Of a DNA stretch of 64,000 nucleotides, positions 53,053-61,676 are shown piece by piece. Each line of letters begins with the position of its first letter. Position 1 is the first letter of the stretch. The notes under the pieces are model-generated. The model saw nothing but the letters and a program-made list of their open reading frames with translations. It searched no databases and had not been told where the DNA came from. The position numbers and the translations under genes were made by a program. Source of the DNA: Candidatus Peregrinibacteria bacterium CG10_big_fil_rev_8_21_14_0_10_36_19 (lineage in GTDB: Bacteria; Patescibacteriota; Gracilibacteria; UBA1369; LOWO2-01-FULL-3); assembly GCA_002772535.1 (NCBI GenBank), contig PFDP01000015.1, positions 1-64,000 of the forward strand, read 5' to 3'.

Positions 53053-55290
53053 ATGAGCAAAATATTAGAAAATTTAAATCCAGCACAACTTGAGGCAGTA
53101 ACACATTACACTGGTCCACTTTTGGTTATTGCTGGTGCCGGATCTGGAAAAACACGAGCATTAACACATAGAATAGCTTATCTAATTGAAGAAAGGGGGG
53201 TGAGCCCTTGGAACATTTTGGCAGTTACTTTTACAAATAAAGCTGCTGCGGAAATGAAACATCGTTTAACTAAACTTTTATCAAGACAAGATGAGCTGGC
53301 TGTTTTGGAAGGTTTTGGAGATATTTTGGCGATGGGTGAGGTTGAAAAAATTGTTGATCAAAACTTACCAACGGTTGGAACTTTCCACTCAATTTGTGTA
53401 CGCATTTTAAGGAAGCATATTCAGTACCTTGATTACGAAACTTCTTTTGCAATTTATGACACTGCCGACCAGCAAATTTTGGTTAAAAGAATAATGACCG
53501 AAATGTTAATTGACCCAAAAAAAATAAATCCAAAAGCCGTGTTGGCACATATTTCTAATGCTAAAAATCAACTAATTGCACCCGATGATTATGCCCAATT
53601 CGCCAGTGATTATTTTAACGATAAAGTAGCAGAAATTTACCCTAGATATCAGAGAGCTCTCAAAAAAAGTAATGCTCTGGATTTTGATGATATCATTATG
53701 AAAACTGTGGAACTTTTTCAAACTTTTCCAAATATTCTCGAACTTTACCAAGAGAAATTTAAATTTATTTGTGTAGACGAGTATCAAGATACAAACCATG
53801 CTCAATACACTCTTATAAAAATGTTGGCCGATAAATATAAAAATCTTTGTGTGATTGGAGATGCTGATCAGAGTATTTATAGCTGGCGTGGAGCTACAAT
53901 ACAAAACATCTTGGATTTTGAAAAAGATTATCCGGATTGTAAGGTTGCACTCTTGGAAGAAAATTATCGATCCACACAGATAATCCTAGATGCAGCGAAT
54001 GCTATCATTGAAAAAAATGATAATAGAAAGGAAAAGAAACTTTGGACTCAAAAAGGTGAAGGAGAAAAACTAGTACAGTGGATTTGTGATAACGAAAGGC
54101 ATGAAGGACAAATGGTTGCACAAGAAATCGAGAGACTTTTAATAGGGAGCGAATATCCTATCTATAATGACTTTGTTGTTTTGTATAGAACAAACGCCCA
54201 ATCTCGTGTTATGGAAGAAGTTTTTTTAAGACATGGAATTCCATATAAAATAGTTGGTGGTATTAAATTTTACGAGCGTAAAGAAGTAAAAGATATATTG
54301 GCTTATTTAAGACTTATTCAAAATCCTTCCGATATTGTAAGTTTGCTGAGAATAATAAATGTTCCAAGTAGAAAAGTTGGTGCTAAAACACTTGAGTCAT
54401 TACAAAATTTTGCAGTACGAAATAATATTTCACTTTTTAATGCCATGCTTTTAGTGAATGAAAATCCTGATTTTTCACCAGCAAAAGCAGAACAAATAAA
54501 TAAATTCGTTCACTTAATAAGAGATCTTCAAAAATTAAATGGGGAATGCTCAGCATCTGCGATGATTAAACATGTGCTTTCTGATACTGGTTATAAAACC
54601 ATGTTAAATGATGGAAGTGTGGAAGGTGAGGCAAGATTGGAAAATATTAAAGAACTTATTTCTGTTTCTCAAAAATATGACAAACTCGAAGCTGGAATGT
54701 CTTTAAATATTTTCCTGGAAGAAGTGAGTTTGATTTCTGATCTCGATAGTATGGATCAAACAGATAATGCGGTAACTCTTATGACGATTCATTCAGCAAA
54801 AGGACTAGAATTTCCTTATGTATTTTTGGTTGGACTAGAAGAAGGTATTTTCCCACATAGCAGAAGCTTATTAAATAGAGAAGAATTGGAAGAAGAAAGG
54901 CGTTTAATGTATGTAGCTATGACGCGAGCAATGGAAAAACTATATCTTCTTCATACACGCAGTCGTACGCTTTATGGCGAATCTAAAAGCAATGCGCCGT
55001 CACAATTTTTGGCAGATCTAACTGATGATCATGTTGAAAGAAACTTTGGCGGAAATTCAACTCGTAAACACATATCTGTTGCTGAAATGGATAAAACTCC
55101 TATCCCAATTGAGTTAGATAAAGGTGTTGATACTGATTTGTCTTCCGGTGATAGAGTGATGCATAACGCCTTTGGAGCAGGAATAGTTGTAAATATTACT
55201 GGAGGGGTTATTACAATTGCATTTGAAGATTCACGAGTTGGTGTAAAAAAATTAGCCCTATCGGTTGCTCCTCTTAAAAGAATTTCTTAG
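53053..55290 (+). CDS. UvrD/PcrA-type 3'-5' DNA helicase
   Basis: A 745-residue superfamily 1A helicase for repair and fork maintenance. Motifs in order: NPAQLEAVTHYTGPLLVIAGAGSGKTRALTHRI (Q motif and Walker A), AVTFTNKAAAEMK, VGTFHSICVRILR, VDEYQDTNHAQYTL (DExx), VIGDADQSIYSWRGA, LEENYRST, TIHSAKGLEFPYVFLVGLEEGIFPH and YVAMTRAMEKLYL. The C-terminal Tudor-like domain (GDRVMHNAFGAGIVVNITGG) is typical of PcrA/UvrD. TATAAT lies at 53033-53038, 14 nt before the ATG. The stop codon overlaps the -35 box of the next gene. Confidence 0.95.
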   Translation: MSKILENLNPAQLEAVTHYTGPLLVIAGAGSGKTRALTHRIAYLIEERGVSPWNILAVTFTNKAAAEMKHRLTKLLSRQDELAVLEGFGDILAMGEVEKIVDQNLPTVGTFHSICVRILRKHIQYLDYETSFAIYDTADQQILVKRIMTEMLIDPKKINPKAVLAHISNAKNQLIAPDDYAQFASDYFNDKVAEIYPRYQRALKKSNALDFDDIIMKTVELFQTFPNILELYQEKFKFICVDEYQDTNHAQYTLIKMLADKYKNLCVIGDADQSIYSWRGATIQNILDFEKDYPDCKVALLEENYRSTQIILDAANAIIEKNDNRKEKKLWTQKGEGEKLVQWICDNERHEGQMVAQEIERLLIGSEYPIYNDFVVLYRTNAQSRVMEEVFLRHGIPYKIVGGIKFYERKEVKDILAYLRLIQNPSDIVSLLRIINVPSRKVGAKTLESLQNFAVRNNISLFNAMLLVNENPDFSPAKAEQINKFVHLIRDLQKLNGECSASAMIKHVLSDTGYKTMLNDGSVEGEARLENIKELISVSQKYDKLEAGMSLNIFLEEVSLISDLDSMDQTDNAVTLMTIHSAKGLEFPYVFLVGLEEGIFPHSRSLLNREELEEERRLMYVAMTRAMEKLYLLHTRSRTLYGESKSNAPSQFLADLTDDHVERNFGGNSTRKHISVAEMDKTPIPIELDKGVDTDLSSGDRVMHNAFGAGIVVNITGGVITIAFEDSRVGVKKLALSVAPLKRIS

Positions 55291-55316
55291 ACTTTTCATT
55301 TCTTAATATATATACT
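55288..55316 (+). promoter_or_regulatory. Promoter of the S41 protease gene (predicted leaderless)
   Basis: TAGACT (55288-55293), 17 bp, TATACT (55311-55316), then 7 nt to ATG 55324. The -35 box includes the stop codon of the helicase gene. Confidence 0.6.
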
Positions 55317-55323
55317 CATCTCC

Positions 55324-56544
55324 ATGATAGAACAAAAACCTCATCCTTTTATTTTTGCTACTGTTATTGCTGCCGTAAGTTTTCTTTTTGGTTGGCAAGC
55401 AACATCATTTGGCTATATTGAGCCAACTAAACTCTTTGCTTCTGATAGTGTTGTTGATACTCGTTTTCAGGAAAATATTGCAGATGCGGTAGATATGGAT
55501 CTATTTTGGCTTGTTTGGAAGGAGTTAGAGAAAAAGTATGTAAATTTAGAAGCAACAGATGAAAAAGGAAAAGTTTATGGTGCTGTTAAAGGATTGGTTG
55601 ATGCATATGGTGATCCATACACCGCATTTATGACACCAGATGAAAGTAAAAGCTTTAGTGAGAGTTTGGAGGGTACTCTTGAAGGAATTGGAGCTGAGCT
55701 TGTAGTAGAAGATCAAATGCTCACAATTGTTTCACCTTTGAGGGATAGTCCAGCTGAAAAAGCAGGACTACTTCCTGGTGATATCATTTACAAAATTGAA
55801 GATGAAATTGCGAGTGATATGTCTTTGTTTGATGCCATTACAAAAATTAGAGGTGAAAAAGGCACAACTGTGAACCTTACAATAGTTCGTGAAGGAGTTG
55901 AAAAACCATTTGAGGTTTCAATTGTGCGTCAAAATATAAACATAGATAGTGTAACTTCTGAAAAACTTGATGGAGATATCGCATACCTTAGTGTTAACCA
56001 ATTTAATGACAAAACAAACGAGCAGTTCGGTGCCGCAATTTCTGAAATGTTATTGGATGAACCTAAAGGTTTGATAGTGGATTTAAGATACAACAGTGGC
56101 GGATATCTTGATGTGGCTGTAGAAATTCTTTCTTACCTTTTAGATAAAGGTAAGGATGCTGTAATAATCAAAGAAAGAGGAAAAGAAGATACTATACTAA
56201 AAACAAATGGTAACCCTAAGCTTTTAAATGTTCCTTTAGTAGTGCTTATAAATAAAGGCAGCGCATCTGCATCTGAGATTGTTGCTGGCGGAATCCAAGA
56301 TTATAAGCGTGGTGTTATTATGGGCACACAAAGTTTTGGAAAAGGAAGTGTACAGGAAGTGGAAAGTTTTTCTGATGGATCGAGTTTGCGTCTGACTATT
56401 GCCAAATGGTTTACGCCAAAAGGCCGCACTATTGATCATGTGGGTCTTGTGCCTGATATTATTGTTGAACAAAAAGAGTCTGATAAAAATAAAAAGGCTG
56501 ATACTCAGAAAGAATATGCAGCCAATTATTTAAGAAAACTTTAA
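55324..56544 (+). CDS. C-terminal processing peptidase (S41 family)
   Basis: A 406-residue envelope protease. An N-terminal transmembrane anchor (FIFATVIAAVSFLFGWQA, about 8-26) is followed by a PDZ domain (about 105-180; GIGAELVVEDQMLTIVSPLRDSPAEKAGLLPGDII). The S41 catalytic region (about 210-385) has VDLRYNSGGYLDVAVEILS, the Ser nucleophile in INKGSASASEIVAGGIQDY and the Lys base in GTQSFGKGSVQ. It cleaves C-termini of secreted or periplasmic proteins and may process peptidoglycan enzymes or surface proteins. Its own leaderless promoter is predicted. Confidence 0.94.
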   Translation: MIEQKPHPFIFATVIAAVSFLFGWQATSFGYIEPTKLFASDSVVDTRFQENIADAVDMDLFWLVWKELEKKYVNLEATDEKGKVYGAVKGLVDAYGDPYTAFMTPDESKSFSESLEGTLEGIGAELVVEDQMLTIVSPLRDSPAEKAGLLPGDIIYKIEDEIASDMSLFDAITKIRGEKGTTVNLTIVREGVEKPFEVSIVRQNINIDSVTSEKLDGDIAYLSVNQFNDKTNEQFGAAISEMLLDEPKGLIVDLRYNSGGYLDVAVEILSYLLDKGKDAVIIKERGKEDTILKTNGNPKLLNVPLVVLINKGSASASEIVAGGIQDYKRGVIMGTQSFGKGSVQEVESFSDGSSLRLTIAKWFTPKGRTIDHVGLVPDIIVEQKESDKNKKADTQKEYAANYLRKL

Positions 56545-56784
56545 TTACATTTCAAGGGCTTTGAGAGCTTTAGAGCCTGTTTCTTGAGCTTGTTCTTTAA
56601 GCTCAGCAAGTAATTCTGGGCTACCCATATCCCAATCCATTGGATTGTGTGATGGATGATTAGATCCTCCGTTGAATTGCGCTAAATGAGCATCACGCTC
56701 AAACCATGGACTAGGTGCGGCAGTTGAACCTTCATTATATCTTGGCTGTGTACCCATTTTTCCTGGTAAATATCTTCTTGTCAT
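56545..56784 (-). CDS. Small hypothetical protein, 79 aa
   Basis: A 79-residue hydrophilic protein, MTRRYLPGKMGTQPRYNEGS... ending in a short helix (LLAELKEQAQETGSKALKAL). The middle is rich in Pro, Asn, His and Trp (FERDAHLAQFNGGSNHPSHNPMDWDMG) and looks disordered. It abuts the protease gene stop, tail to tail. I see no family signature. Confidence 0.4.
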   Translation of the reverse strand: MTRRYLPGKMGTQPRYNEGSTAAPSPWFERDAHLAQFNGGSNHPSHNPMDWDMGSPELLAELKEQAQETGSKALKALEM

Positions 56785-56879
56785 GTTTTTAGGTTAAATT
56801 TGCCTGCGCATTATAAGTATTTTTCTAAAATTGTCAAATTTAATTATTGCAAAAAAATCACAACATATTGTGATAATAC

Positions 56880-56971
56880 TGGCGGAGAGAGGGGGGTTCG
56901 AACCCCCGCGCCGGCAAAACCGACCTACAGGATTAGCAATCCCGCCCCTTCAGCCACTTGGGTACCTCTCC
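56880..56971 (-). tRNA. tRNA-Ser (anticodon GCU)
   Basis: On the minus strand: acceptor GGAGAGG paired with TCTCTCC, anticodon loop TTGCTAA between CGGGA and TCCTG (anticodon GCT), a long variable arm as in class II tRNAs, T arm GGGGG-TTCGAAC-CCCCC, discriminator G, encoded CCA. Length 92 nt. Confidence 0.93.
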
Positions 56972-57055
56972 GCGTTTAAATGCGTGAGTAAATATAGGGA
57001 ATTTTATTATTAAAGTCTAGTTTTGTTTTGATATTTTATTCGCTATAATTTGGAT

Positions 57056-57811
57056 ATGAAAAAAATAATTACTCTAATTTCAATTTTGGCATTGAGCGGC
57101 TGTATGTCTGCAGAAAATGAAGATTCTGTTTCTATAGATGTGCAACAAATTTTACTTTCAGGTGAAACGGTTTCCTTTGATTTTGCGTTGAGCAGAAATG
57201 ATTTGGGCTTGCAAACCCCTGTAAATGAAAGTGATGATGTTATTTACTCCGAAGATCTTCCTGAAGGCTTACAAGTTACAAATATGAGTTTAAATGGTGA
57301 TTTTAGTGCTTGTAGCACAGGCTTTACTCCTTACAGATGCGATGCTGATGATTTAAGTGGAGAATATGAATTAGAAGCTATGTTTGCCGATGGTCATCAA
57401 ACTAGATTAAAAATAACACTAGATTTACCTGAAGGATTAGAGGCTCCAGCACTAGTGCAACCAGCTGAAAAACCAAAGAGTGGAGATAAATTGGCGATGG
57501 CATTTACAGATGTTGGAGCGGATAAATATGAAGTTTCAATAAATCTTTGCGAGGAATATGGTAACGATGGAATTAACCCATGTTTAGAAGGAATTGAATA
57601 TGTCCTAAAACGTGCTGATGATGGATCTTTAAGCATAGATGGCAACGCATATACTCCAACTGTTAGTATTACCGATGGAGTGGTTAATTTTAGCTCAGAA
57701 TACCCTCTAAATTACGCACTAGGTGTTGAATATAGAGTTAAGGCTGTTAGTACTGGAAAACGGGCTGGTGTAAAGAATTATATTGAGAATGAGGCTAGTT
57801 TGAGTTTTTAG
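57056..57811 (+). CDS. Lipoprotein of unknown function
   Basis: A 251-residue protein with a lipoprotein signal (MKKIITLISILALSGC; Cys16 after a good lipobox). The mature part is acidic with two beta-sandwich-like halves, the second Fn3-like (KLAMAFTDVGADKYEVSINLCEEYG ... YALGVEYRVKAVSTGKR). Two cysteines (SACSTGFTPYRC) may form a disulfide. ATG 57056 is chosen because TATAAT (57044-57049) lies 6 nt upstream, predicting a leaderless message; an in-frame TTG at 57050 is less likely. Confidence 0.65.
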   Translation: MKKIITLISILALSGCMSAENEDSVSIDVQQILLSGETVSFDFALSRNDLGLQTPVNESDDVIYSEDLPEGLQVTNMSLNGDFSACSTGFTPYRCDADDLSGEYELEAMFADGHQTRLKITLDLPEGLEAPALVQPAEKPKSGDKLAMAFTDVGADKYEVSINLCEEYGNDGINPCLEGIEYVLKRADDGSLSIDGNAYTPTVSITDGVVNFSSEYPLNYALGVEYRVKAVSTGKRAGVKNYIENEASLSF

Positions 57812-57851
57812 ACAGTTTTAAAACATAGGCATGGCAAAACGGTGGTATTTT

Positions 57852-57903
57852 TTGCAATTGAATTTTACATGTGATAAAATCACGTACATAAACTAGTACA
57901 TAA
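57852..57903 (+). promoter_or_regulatory. Promoter and operator repeats of the YefM-RelE module
   Basis: TTGCAA (57852-57857), 17 bp, TAAAAT (57875-57880). The palindrome GTGATAAAATCAC (57871-57883) covers the -10 box and is followed by two direct GTACATAA copies (57884-57891 and 57896-57903). Autorepression by the antitoxin is likely. Confidence 0.55.
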
Positions 57904-57912
57904 TTTATTAAT

Positions 57913-58167
57913 ATGGTTACTATAACAACTACAGATGCCCGATCAAACCTCTTTAATATTGTAAAAAAGACAGCAAAAGGACATGTTCCAACAAAAATAT
58001 CATCCAAAGATGGAAATGTTGTAATGATTTCTGAAAATGATTATGAAAGCCTTCTTGAAACTGCGGAATTATTATCTATTTCAGGTTTGAAAGAATCTAT
58101 TTCAAAATCTGATAAAGAGATAGAAAAAGGCGAAGTTTATAATTTTGAAGAAATTTTTAAAGATTAA
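57913..58167 (+). CDS. Phd/YefM-family antitoxin
   Basis: An 84-residue antitoxin: ITTTDARSNLFNIVKKTAKGHVPTKISSKDGNVVMISENDYESLLETAELLS is the Phd/YefM fold, and the acidic tail (KSDKEIEKGEVYNFEEIFKD) would cover the toxin. Its TAA overlaps the toxin ATG by one base. It acts as DNA-binding autorepressor and toxin inhibitor. Confidence 0.9.
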   Translation: MVTITTTDARSNLFNIVKKTAKGHVPTKISSKDGNVVMISENDYESLLETAELLSISGLKESISKSDKEIEKGEVYNFEEIFKD

Positions 58168-58424
58168 TGAAAAGATATAAAATTTATTTCACAAAACAGG
58201 CTAAAAAGGATATAGAAGCCCTTTCTCCAAAGTTAAAAGCAAAGCTTAAGGATGTTTTATTGGAAGTTGTGTGTGTAGATCCGTTTTGCGGAAAAAAACT
58301 TTTAGGTGAATTAAAGGGTAATTATTCTTACCGTTTGGATTTAAAAAATCGTATTGTCTATAGTGTGAAAAACAAAGAAAAAGTTATTTATATCAAAAGA
58401 GCAAAAACCCATTATGGGGATTGA
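58167..58424 (+). CDS. RelE/YoeB-superfamily toxin
   Basis: An 85-residue toxin: YKIYFTKQAKKDIEALSPKLKAKLKDVLLEV, GKKLLGELKGNYSYRLDLKNRIVYSV, ending VIYIKRAKTHYGD. The L-x-G-x-YSYRL...RIVY pattern is typical of the Txe/RelE superfamily paired with Phd/YefM antitoxins. It ends in TGA. Ribosome-dependent mRNA cleavage is inferred from the family. Confidence 0.88.
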   Translation: MKRYKIYFTKQAKKDIEALSPKLKAKLKDVLLEVVCVDPFCGKKLLGELKGNYSYRLDLKNRIVYSVKNKEKVIYIKRAKTHYGD

Positions 58425-58563
58425 TTGTAGGTGGCGGAGAATAGTGAACTAAGATTTTTGCATTTTTTCATTACCGTGTTTGGAGATTACGCCGTGGTAG
58501 CTCTTATGTACTTTCAGGCTTCTTCTTTCATGCAAAGCCTTGTTTGTAAAAGAACACTTTACG

Positions 58564-58591
58564 GTAGCCCGCCCTGAGGCGGGTTACTTTT
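58564..58591 (+). terminator. Terminator downstream of the YefM-RelE module
   Basis: GTAGCCCGCC (58564-58573) pairs with GGCGGGTTAC (58578-58587), followed by TTTT. The 140 bp between the toxin stop and this hairpin hold nothing I can identify. Confidence 0.65.
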
Positions 58592-58629
58592 CACCGCTTA
58601 ATTGATTACATCCAAAAAAAAATTTTGTA

Positions 58630-58657
58630 AAAAAAGACCCCGCCTTAAGGCGGGGTC
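58630..58657 (-). terminator. Terminator of the 293-aa gene
   Basis: A perfect hairpin, GACCCCGCC-TTAA-GGCGGGGTC (58636-58657), with an A-run to its left, i.e. a T-run in the minus-strand transcript. It lies about 50 nt past the stop at 58706. Confidence 0.88.
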
Positions 58658-58705
58658 AAAGAGAAAATAAAAATTAAAGAAAGCTAAAGTTCAAAGACCA
58701 AGTCT

Positions 58706-59587
58706 TTAGCCCCTTAGCCAGAGCACCGCGCCACGAAAATCATCCCGAAAGTCCGCATCAGCGCTGTAGACGTTAGCGTTCCCACGATCAGGAGAGAAGT
58801 CCACGACACGCACATCAGCGTCATCAGATACGTTGTCAGGGCATTCAAGCATTGCTTCTCGCCATGCGTTTCTATTTGGACTCGCTACATAATCCTCGCC
58901 AGTAACAGCCTCAGAAGCAGCTACAAGACCTCTTTTGTTGTAGTCTGGTGCATCCGCTGGAACATGATACCCAACAGCTTTTGCACATTGTTCTCCTTCT
59001 TCAAGTTGAGCCTCAGGATGAAATGCGAGCCTTAGTTCACCCTTTTTATTCACGATTGCATTCACAATTTCTGAACTCCTTTGACGGATAGCAAGTTCAC
59101 CGTTTTCATATACTCCAACCAAACAAGCACCTTTGCCCTCTTGATCGCCTGTGAGCTTTGATAATTCTACAGCCTTTTTCAAGAGAGACGCTTCATTAGC
59201 CAGCAATCTTCCTTGAACGGCTTCCCATGATTGTCCAGCAGTTTTGTCTTGTTTTAATGCTGCTCGATATCCGTCTTTATCAGCATTTTCATCAATCTGT
59301 ACAATTCCACGAGCAAAATCTTCTCTCATTGCTTCAAGACAGGCTCTTTCTACGTCATTTAGTTTTTCTAAAGCCTCATTATTGGCTGGTGCTTGCGCAG
59401 TATTCACGTCATTTGGAACTACCGATGCAGCCTCGCTATTGGCTTGAAATTGTGCTTGAAGTTCTGCTAAAACAGCGCGCAATACTTCTTCCCTTGGAGG
59501 GTCGCCATCTCTCACTTGAATGTTATTAATTTTTGCTCGGGCAATATCATCTACAGTAGCGCATTCTTGTTGTCGTCTATCTGACAT
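58706..59587 (-). CDS. Hypothetical cytoplasmic protein, 293 aa
   Basis: A 293-residue acidic protein starting MSDRRQQECATVDDIARAKI. A longer frame upstream runs through the tRNA-Ser gene and is discarded. It is rich in Ala, Glu, Asp and Asn, with predicted helices (EEVLRAVLAELQAQFQ; EKLNDVERACLEAMREDFARG) and a more mixed C-terminal half (GKGACLVGVYENGELAIRQRSSEIVNAIVNKKGELRLAFHPEAQ). There is no signal peptide, membrane segment or known motif. It has its own terminator and lies alone between a toxin-antitoxin module and a tRNA. Confidence 0.5.
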   Translation of the reverse strand: MSDRRQQECATVDDIARAKINNIQVRDGDPPREEVLRAVLAELQAQFQANSEAASVVPNDVNTAQAPANNEALEKLNDVERACLEAMREDFARGIVQIDENADKDGYRAALKQDKTAGQSWEAVQGRLLANEASLLKKAVELSKLTGDQEGKGACLVGVYENGELAIRQRSSEIVNAIVNKKGELRLAFHPEAQLEEGEQCAKAVGYHVPADAPDYNKRGLVAASEAVTGEDYVASPNRNAWREAMLECPDNVSDDADVRVVDFSPDRGNANVYSADADFRDDFRGAVLWLRG

Positions 59588-59711
59588 GATTATGATGTTA
59601 AATTCTAAGAGCTGATGATAGGTACATTTATGTGGATTGTCAACGTCATTACTTAATATTCGTTCTAACAAAAGAAAACTGCACCCATGTAACTTTTTGG
59701 GGTACAGATAA

Positions 59712-59799
59712 TGGCGGAGAGACAGGGATTCGAACCCTGGGTAGGTTGCCCTACAATAGTTTTCAAGACTATCGCCATCGACCACTCGGCCATCTCTCC
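59712..59799 (-). tRNA. tRNA-Ser (anticodon UGA)
   Basis: On the minus strand: acceptor GGAGAGA/TCTCTCC, D arm GGCCGAGTGGTCGATGGC, anticodon loop CTTGAAA between ATAGT and ACTAT (anticodon TGA), long variable arm, T arm CAGGG-TTCGAAT-CCCTG, discriminator G, encoded CCA. 88 nt. Confidence 0.94.
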
Positions 59800-59810
59800 T
59801 TATTATATTT

Positions 59811-59985
59811 TTGGCTCACTGCGCTCCAGAACACCTCTTGGTTGCAGAGGCGACTCTTCCGCTTGTTCGCACTCGCGCCGTGCGCTCGTAATTGCTTGCG
59901 AGCAGATTTGAACTTTTTGGCTCACTGCGCTCCAGAGCACCCCCTAAGTTCGGTGGCGACTCTTCCGCTTGTTCGCACTCGCGCC
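59811..59985. repeat. Two 69-bp direct repeats with variable centres
   Basis: Copies lie at 59811-59879 and 59917-59985. Each begins TTGGCTCACTGCGCTCCAGA and ends with about 30 identical bases (GGCGACTCTTCC ... CTCGCGCC). The middle 18-19 bases differ, yet each copy can form a small hairpin there (CCTCT/AGAGG in copy 1, CACC/GGTG in copy 2). They are much more GC-rich than the surroundings and lie between tRNA-Ser and argS. I see no gene here. Confidence 0.85.
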
Positions 59986-59996
59986 CGAGTAATATA

Positions 59997-61676
59997 TTAC
60001 ATTTCTTCTACAACTTCAACACCAAGTAATGCAAGTCCGTTTTTTAGGATTTGACTAGTCGCTTCTACAATCTCTAAACGCTCCTTCTTTTTGGCTTCAG
60101 AATCAGCTCTAACCACCTGTACACCGTTGTAAAAAGAGTTGAATCTTTGGGCTAATTCGTACAAATAATTTGATAAAATATTAGGCTTATATTCTTGCGC
60201 AGCCATCTCTAATTGCTCCTGGAATTTTGGCAAAAATGATTTAATTAGGCGAATTTTTTCGGCTGCTTCGGGCGGGTCTGGCAAAACATCTTTTGTTGTT
60301 TCCTGTTTTCTTAAAATGCTATGAGAACGAGCATAAGAATATTGAAGGTATGGAGCGCTATTGCCCTCTAGAGAGAGCATACGGTCCCAGTCGAAAGTTA
60401 TATCTGTTGTACGGTTTTGTGAAAGGATGTTGTATTTTACAGCGCCGATTCCGATAATTCTGGCAACTTCTGCAATATTTTGGAGAGATGGATTTTTTTC
60501 CTCAATTATTTTTTTGGCTCTTACTACGGCTTCATCTAAAACTTCGTCTAAAAGAATTACATTCCCCTTTCTGGTACTGGCTTTACCGTCTTTTAAATGC
60601 ATACGACCAAACCAAACATGCACGCACTCAGTATTGAACCATGGAAACCTAGCTGCAACTTCAAATAGCTGTTTGAAATACAGTGTTTGGGCAATATCCA
60701 CCATGTAAAGTATCTTTTTTGGTTTGAAGGTATCAATACGGTACTTAATTGTTGCAAGATCACGGGTAGAATAAAGCGTTGCTCCATCTTTTTTCTGGAT
60801 CACTAGTGGTGACATGTTTTCATCCTCAAATTCCGCAATATAAGCACCTTCCTCCCCTTCTTTAAATATTTTTTTAGATTTACCTTCCTCAAGAATTGCG
60901 GACATTTTATCTTCGTAGAAACTTTCTCCTTGGGTGTGGTCGAAATGGATTCCTCCAATTTTATCGTATGTGCTCTGGATTTCTTTAATACTTTCATCTA
61001 CAAACCATTGCCAAAGTTCACGGTTTTCTTTATCGCCTTCTTCGAATTTTTTAAATTCTAGACGCCCTGCATCTTCTATTGCTGGATTTTTTTCTACTTC
61101 ATCGTGAAATTTTACATAGAGTTTTAGTAACTCTGATATTGGATCTTTTTCTATTGTGGCTTTTTTGCCCCAAGTTTTGTAGGCATATATAAGTTTTCCA
61201 AATTGAGTACCCCAATCACCAATATGGTTAATACTTTCGGTGTCGTATCCGAGCTGAGTGTAAATATTGTAAAGTGATTGCCCAATAATAGTAGATAACA
61301 AATGGTGTACCCCAAGCGGTTTTGCAATGTTTGGAGAACTGTATTCCAAAATTATTTTTTCTTTATTACTTGAAACTTTTGGATACTGATTTTTCTCTTT
61401 TAAAATTCTTTCCAGTTCGCGTTTTTGTGATTCTTCGGAAATGAAAATGTTGATAAAACCTGGTCCGGCGATTTCAATTTTTCCGATAATATTATTGGCA
61501 GGAACTTTATCTATAATTTCTTGAGCAATTATTTGTGGGGCTTTGCCAAGCTCTTTAGAGAGAGTTAATGCTACATTACAAGCATAATCACCATGACTAG
61601 GGTCTGCTGGATATTCAATTTTCACCTCTTTTCCTGAAGCGGCGCTTAATAATTTTTGTAACTCTAATTTAATCAT
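59997..61676 (-). CDS. argS: Arginyl-tRNA synthetase
   Basis: Charges tRNA-Arg. The 559-residue class I enzyme has the N-terminal additional domain (ELQKLLSAASGKEVKIEYPADPSHGDYACNVALTL), the HIGH-type motif in SSPNIAKPLGVHHLLSTIIG, NHIGDWGTQFGKLIYAY, the KMSKS region replaced by DGKASTRKGNVILLDEVL, and the C-terminal anticodon-binding domain (CRS...YLYELAQRFNSFYN). Its start overlaps the stop of the upstream B3/B4 gene by 4 nt (ATGA), so the two are translated together. Confidence 0.96.
   Translation of the reverse strand: MIKLELQKLLSAASGKEVKIEYPADPSHGDYACNVALTLSKELGKAPQIIAQEIIDKVPANNIIGKIEIAGPGFINIFISEESQKRELERILKEKNQYPKVSSNKEKIILEYSSPNIAKPLGVHHLLSTIIGQSLYNIYTQLGYDTESINHIGDWGTQFGKLIYAYKTWGKKATIEKDPISELLKLYVKFHDEVEKNPAIEDAGRLEFKKFEEGDKENRELWQWFVDESIKEIQSTYDKIGGIHFDHTQGESFYEDKMSAILEEGKSKKIFKEGEEGAYIAEFEDENMSPLVIQKKDGATLYSTRDLATIKYRIDTFKPKKILYMVDIAQTLYFKQLFEVAARFPWFNTECVHVWFGRMHLKDGKASTRKGNVILLDEVLDEAVVRAKKIIEEKNPSLQNIAEVARIIGIGAVKYNILSQNRTTDITFDWDRMLSLEGNSAPYLQYSYARSHSILRKQETTKDVLPDPPEAAEKIRLIKSFLPKFQEQLEMAAQEYKPNILSNYLYELAQRFNSFYNGVQVVRADSEAKKKERLEIVEATSQILKNGLALLGVEVVEEM

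Noticed and set aside
58432..58440. TGGCGGAGA match to the 3' ends of both tRNA-Ser genes, as a possible attachment-site remnant
   Set aside because: Nine bases only, with no T arm or integrase gene nearby; compatible with chance.
59588..59785. N-terminal extension of the 293-aa protein
   Set aside because: It would translate through the tRNA-Ser gene; the ATG at 59587 is a normal start.
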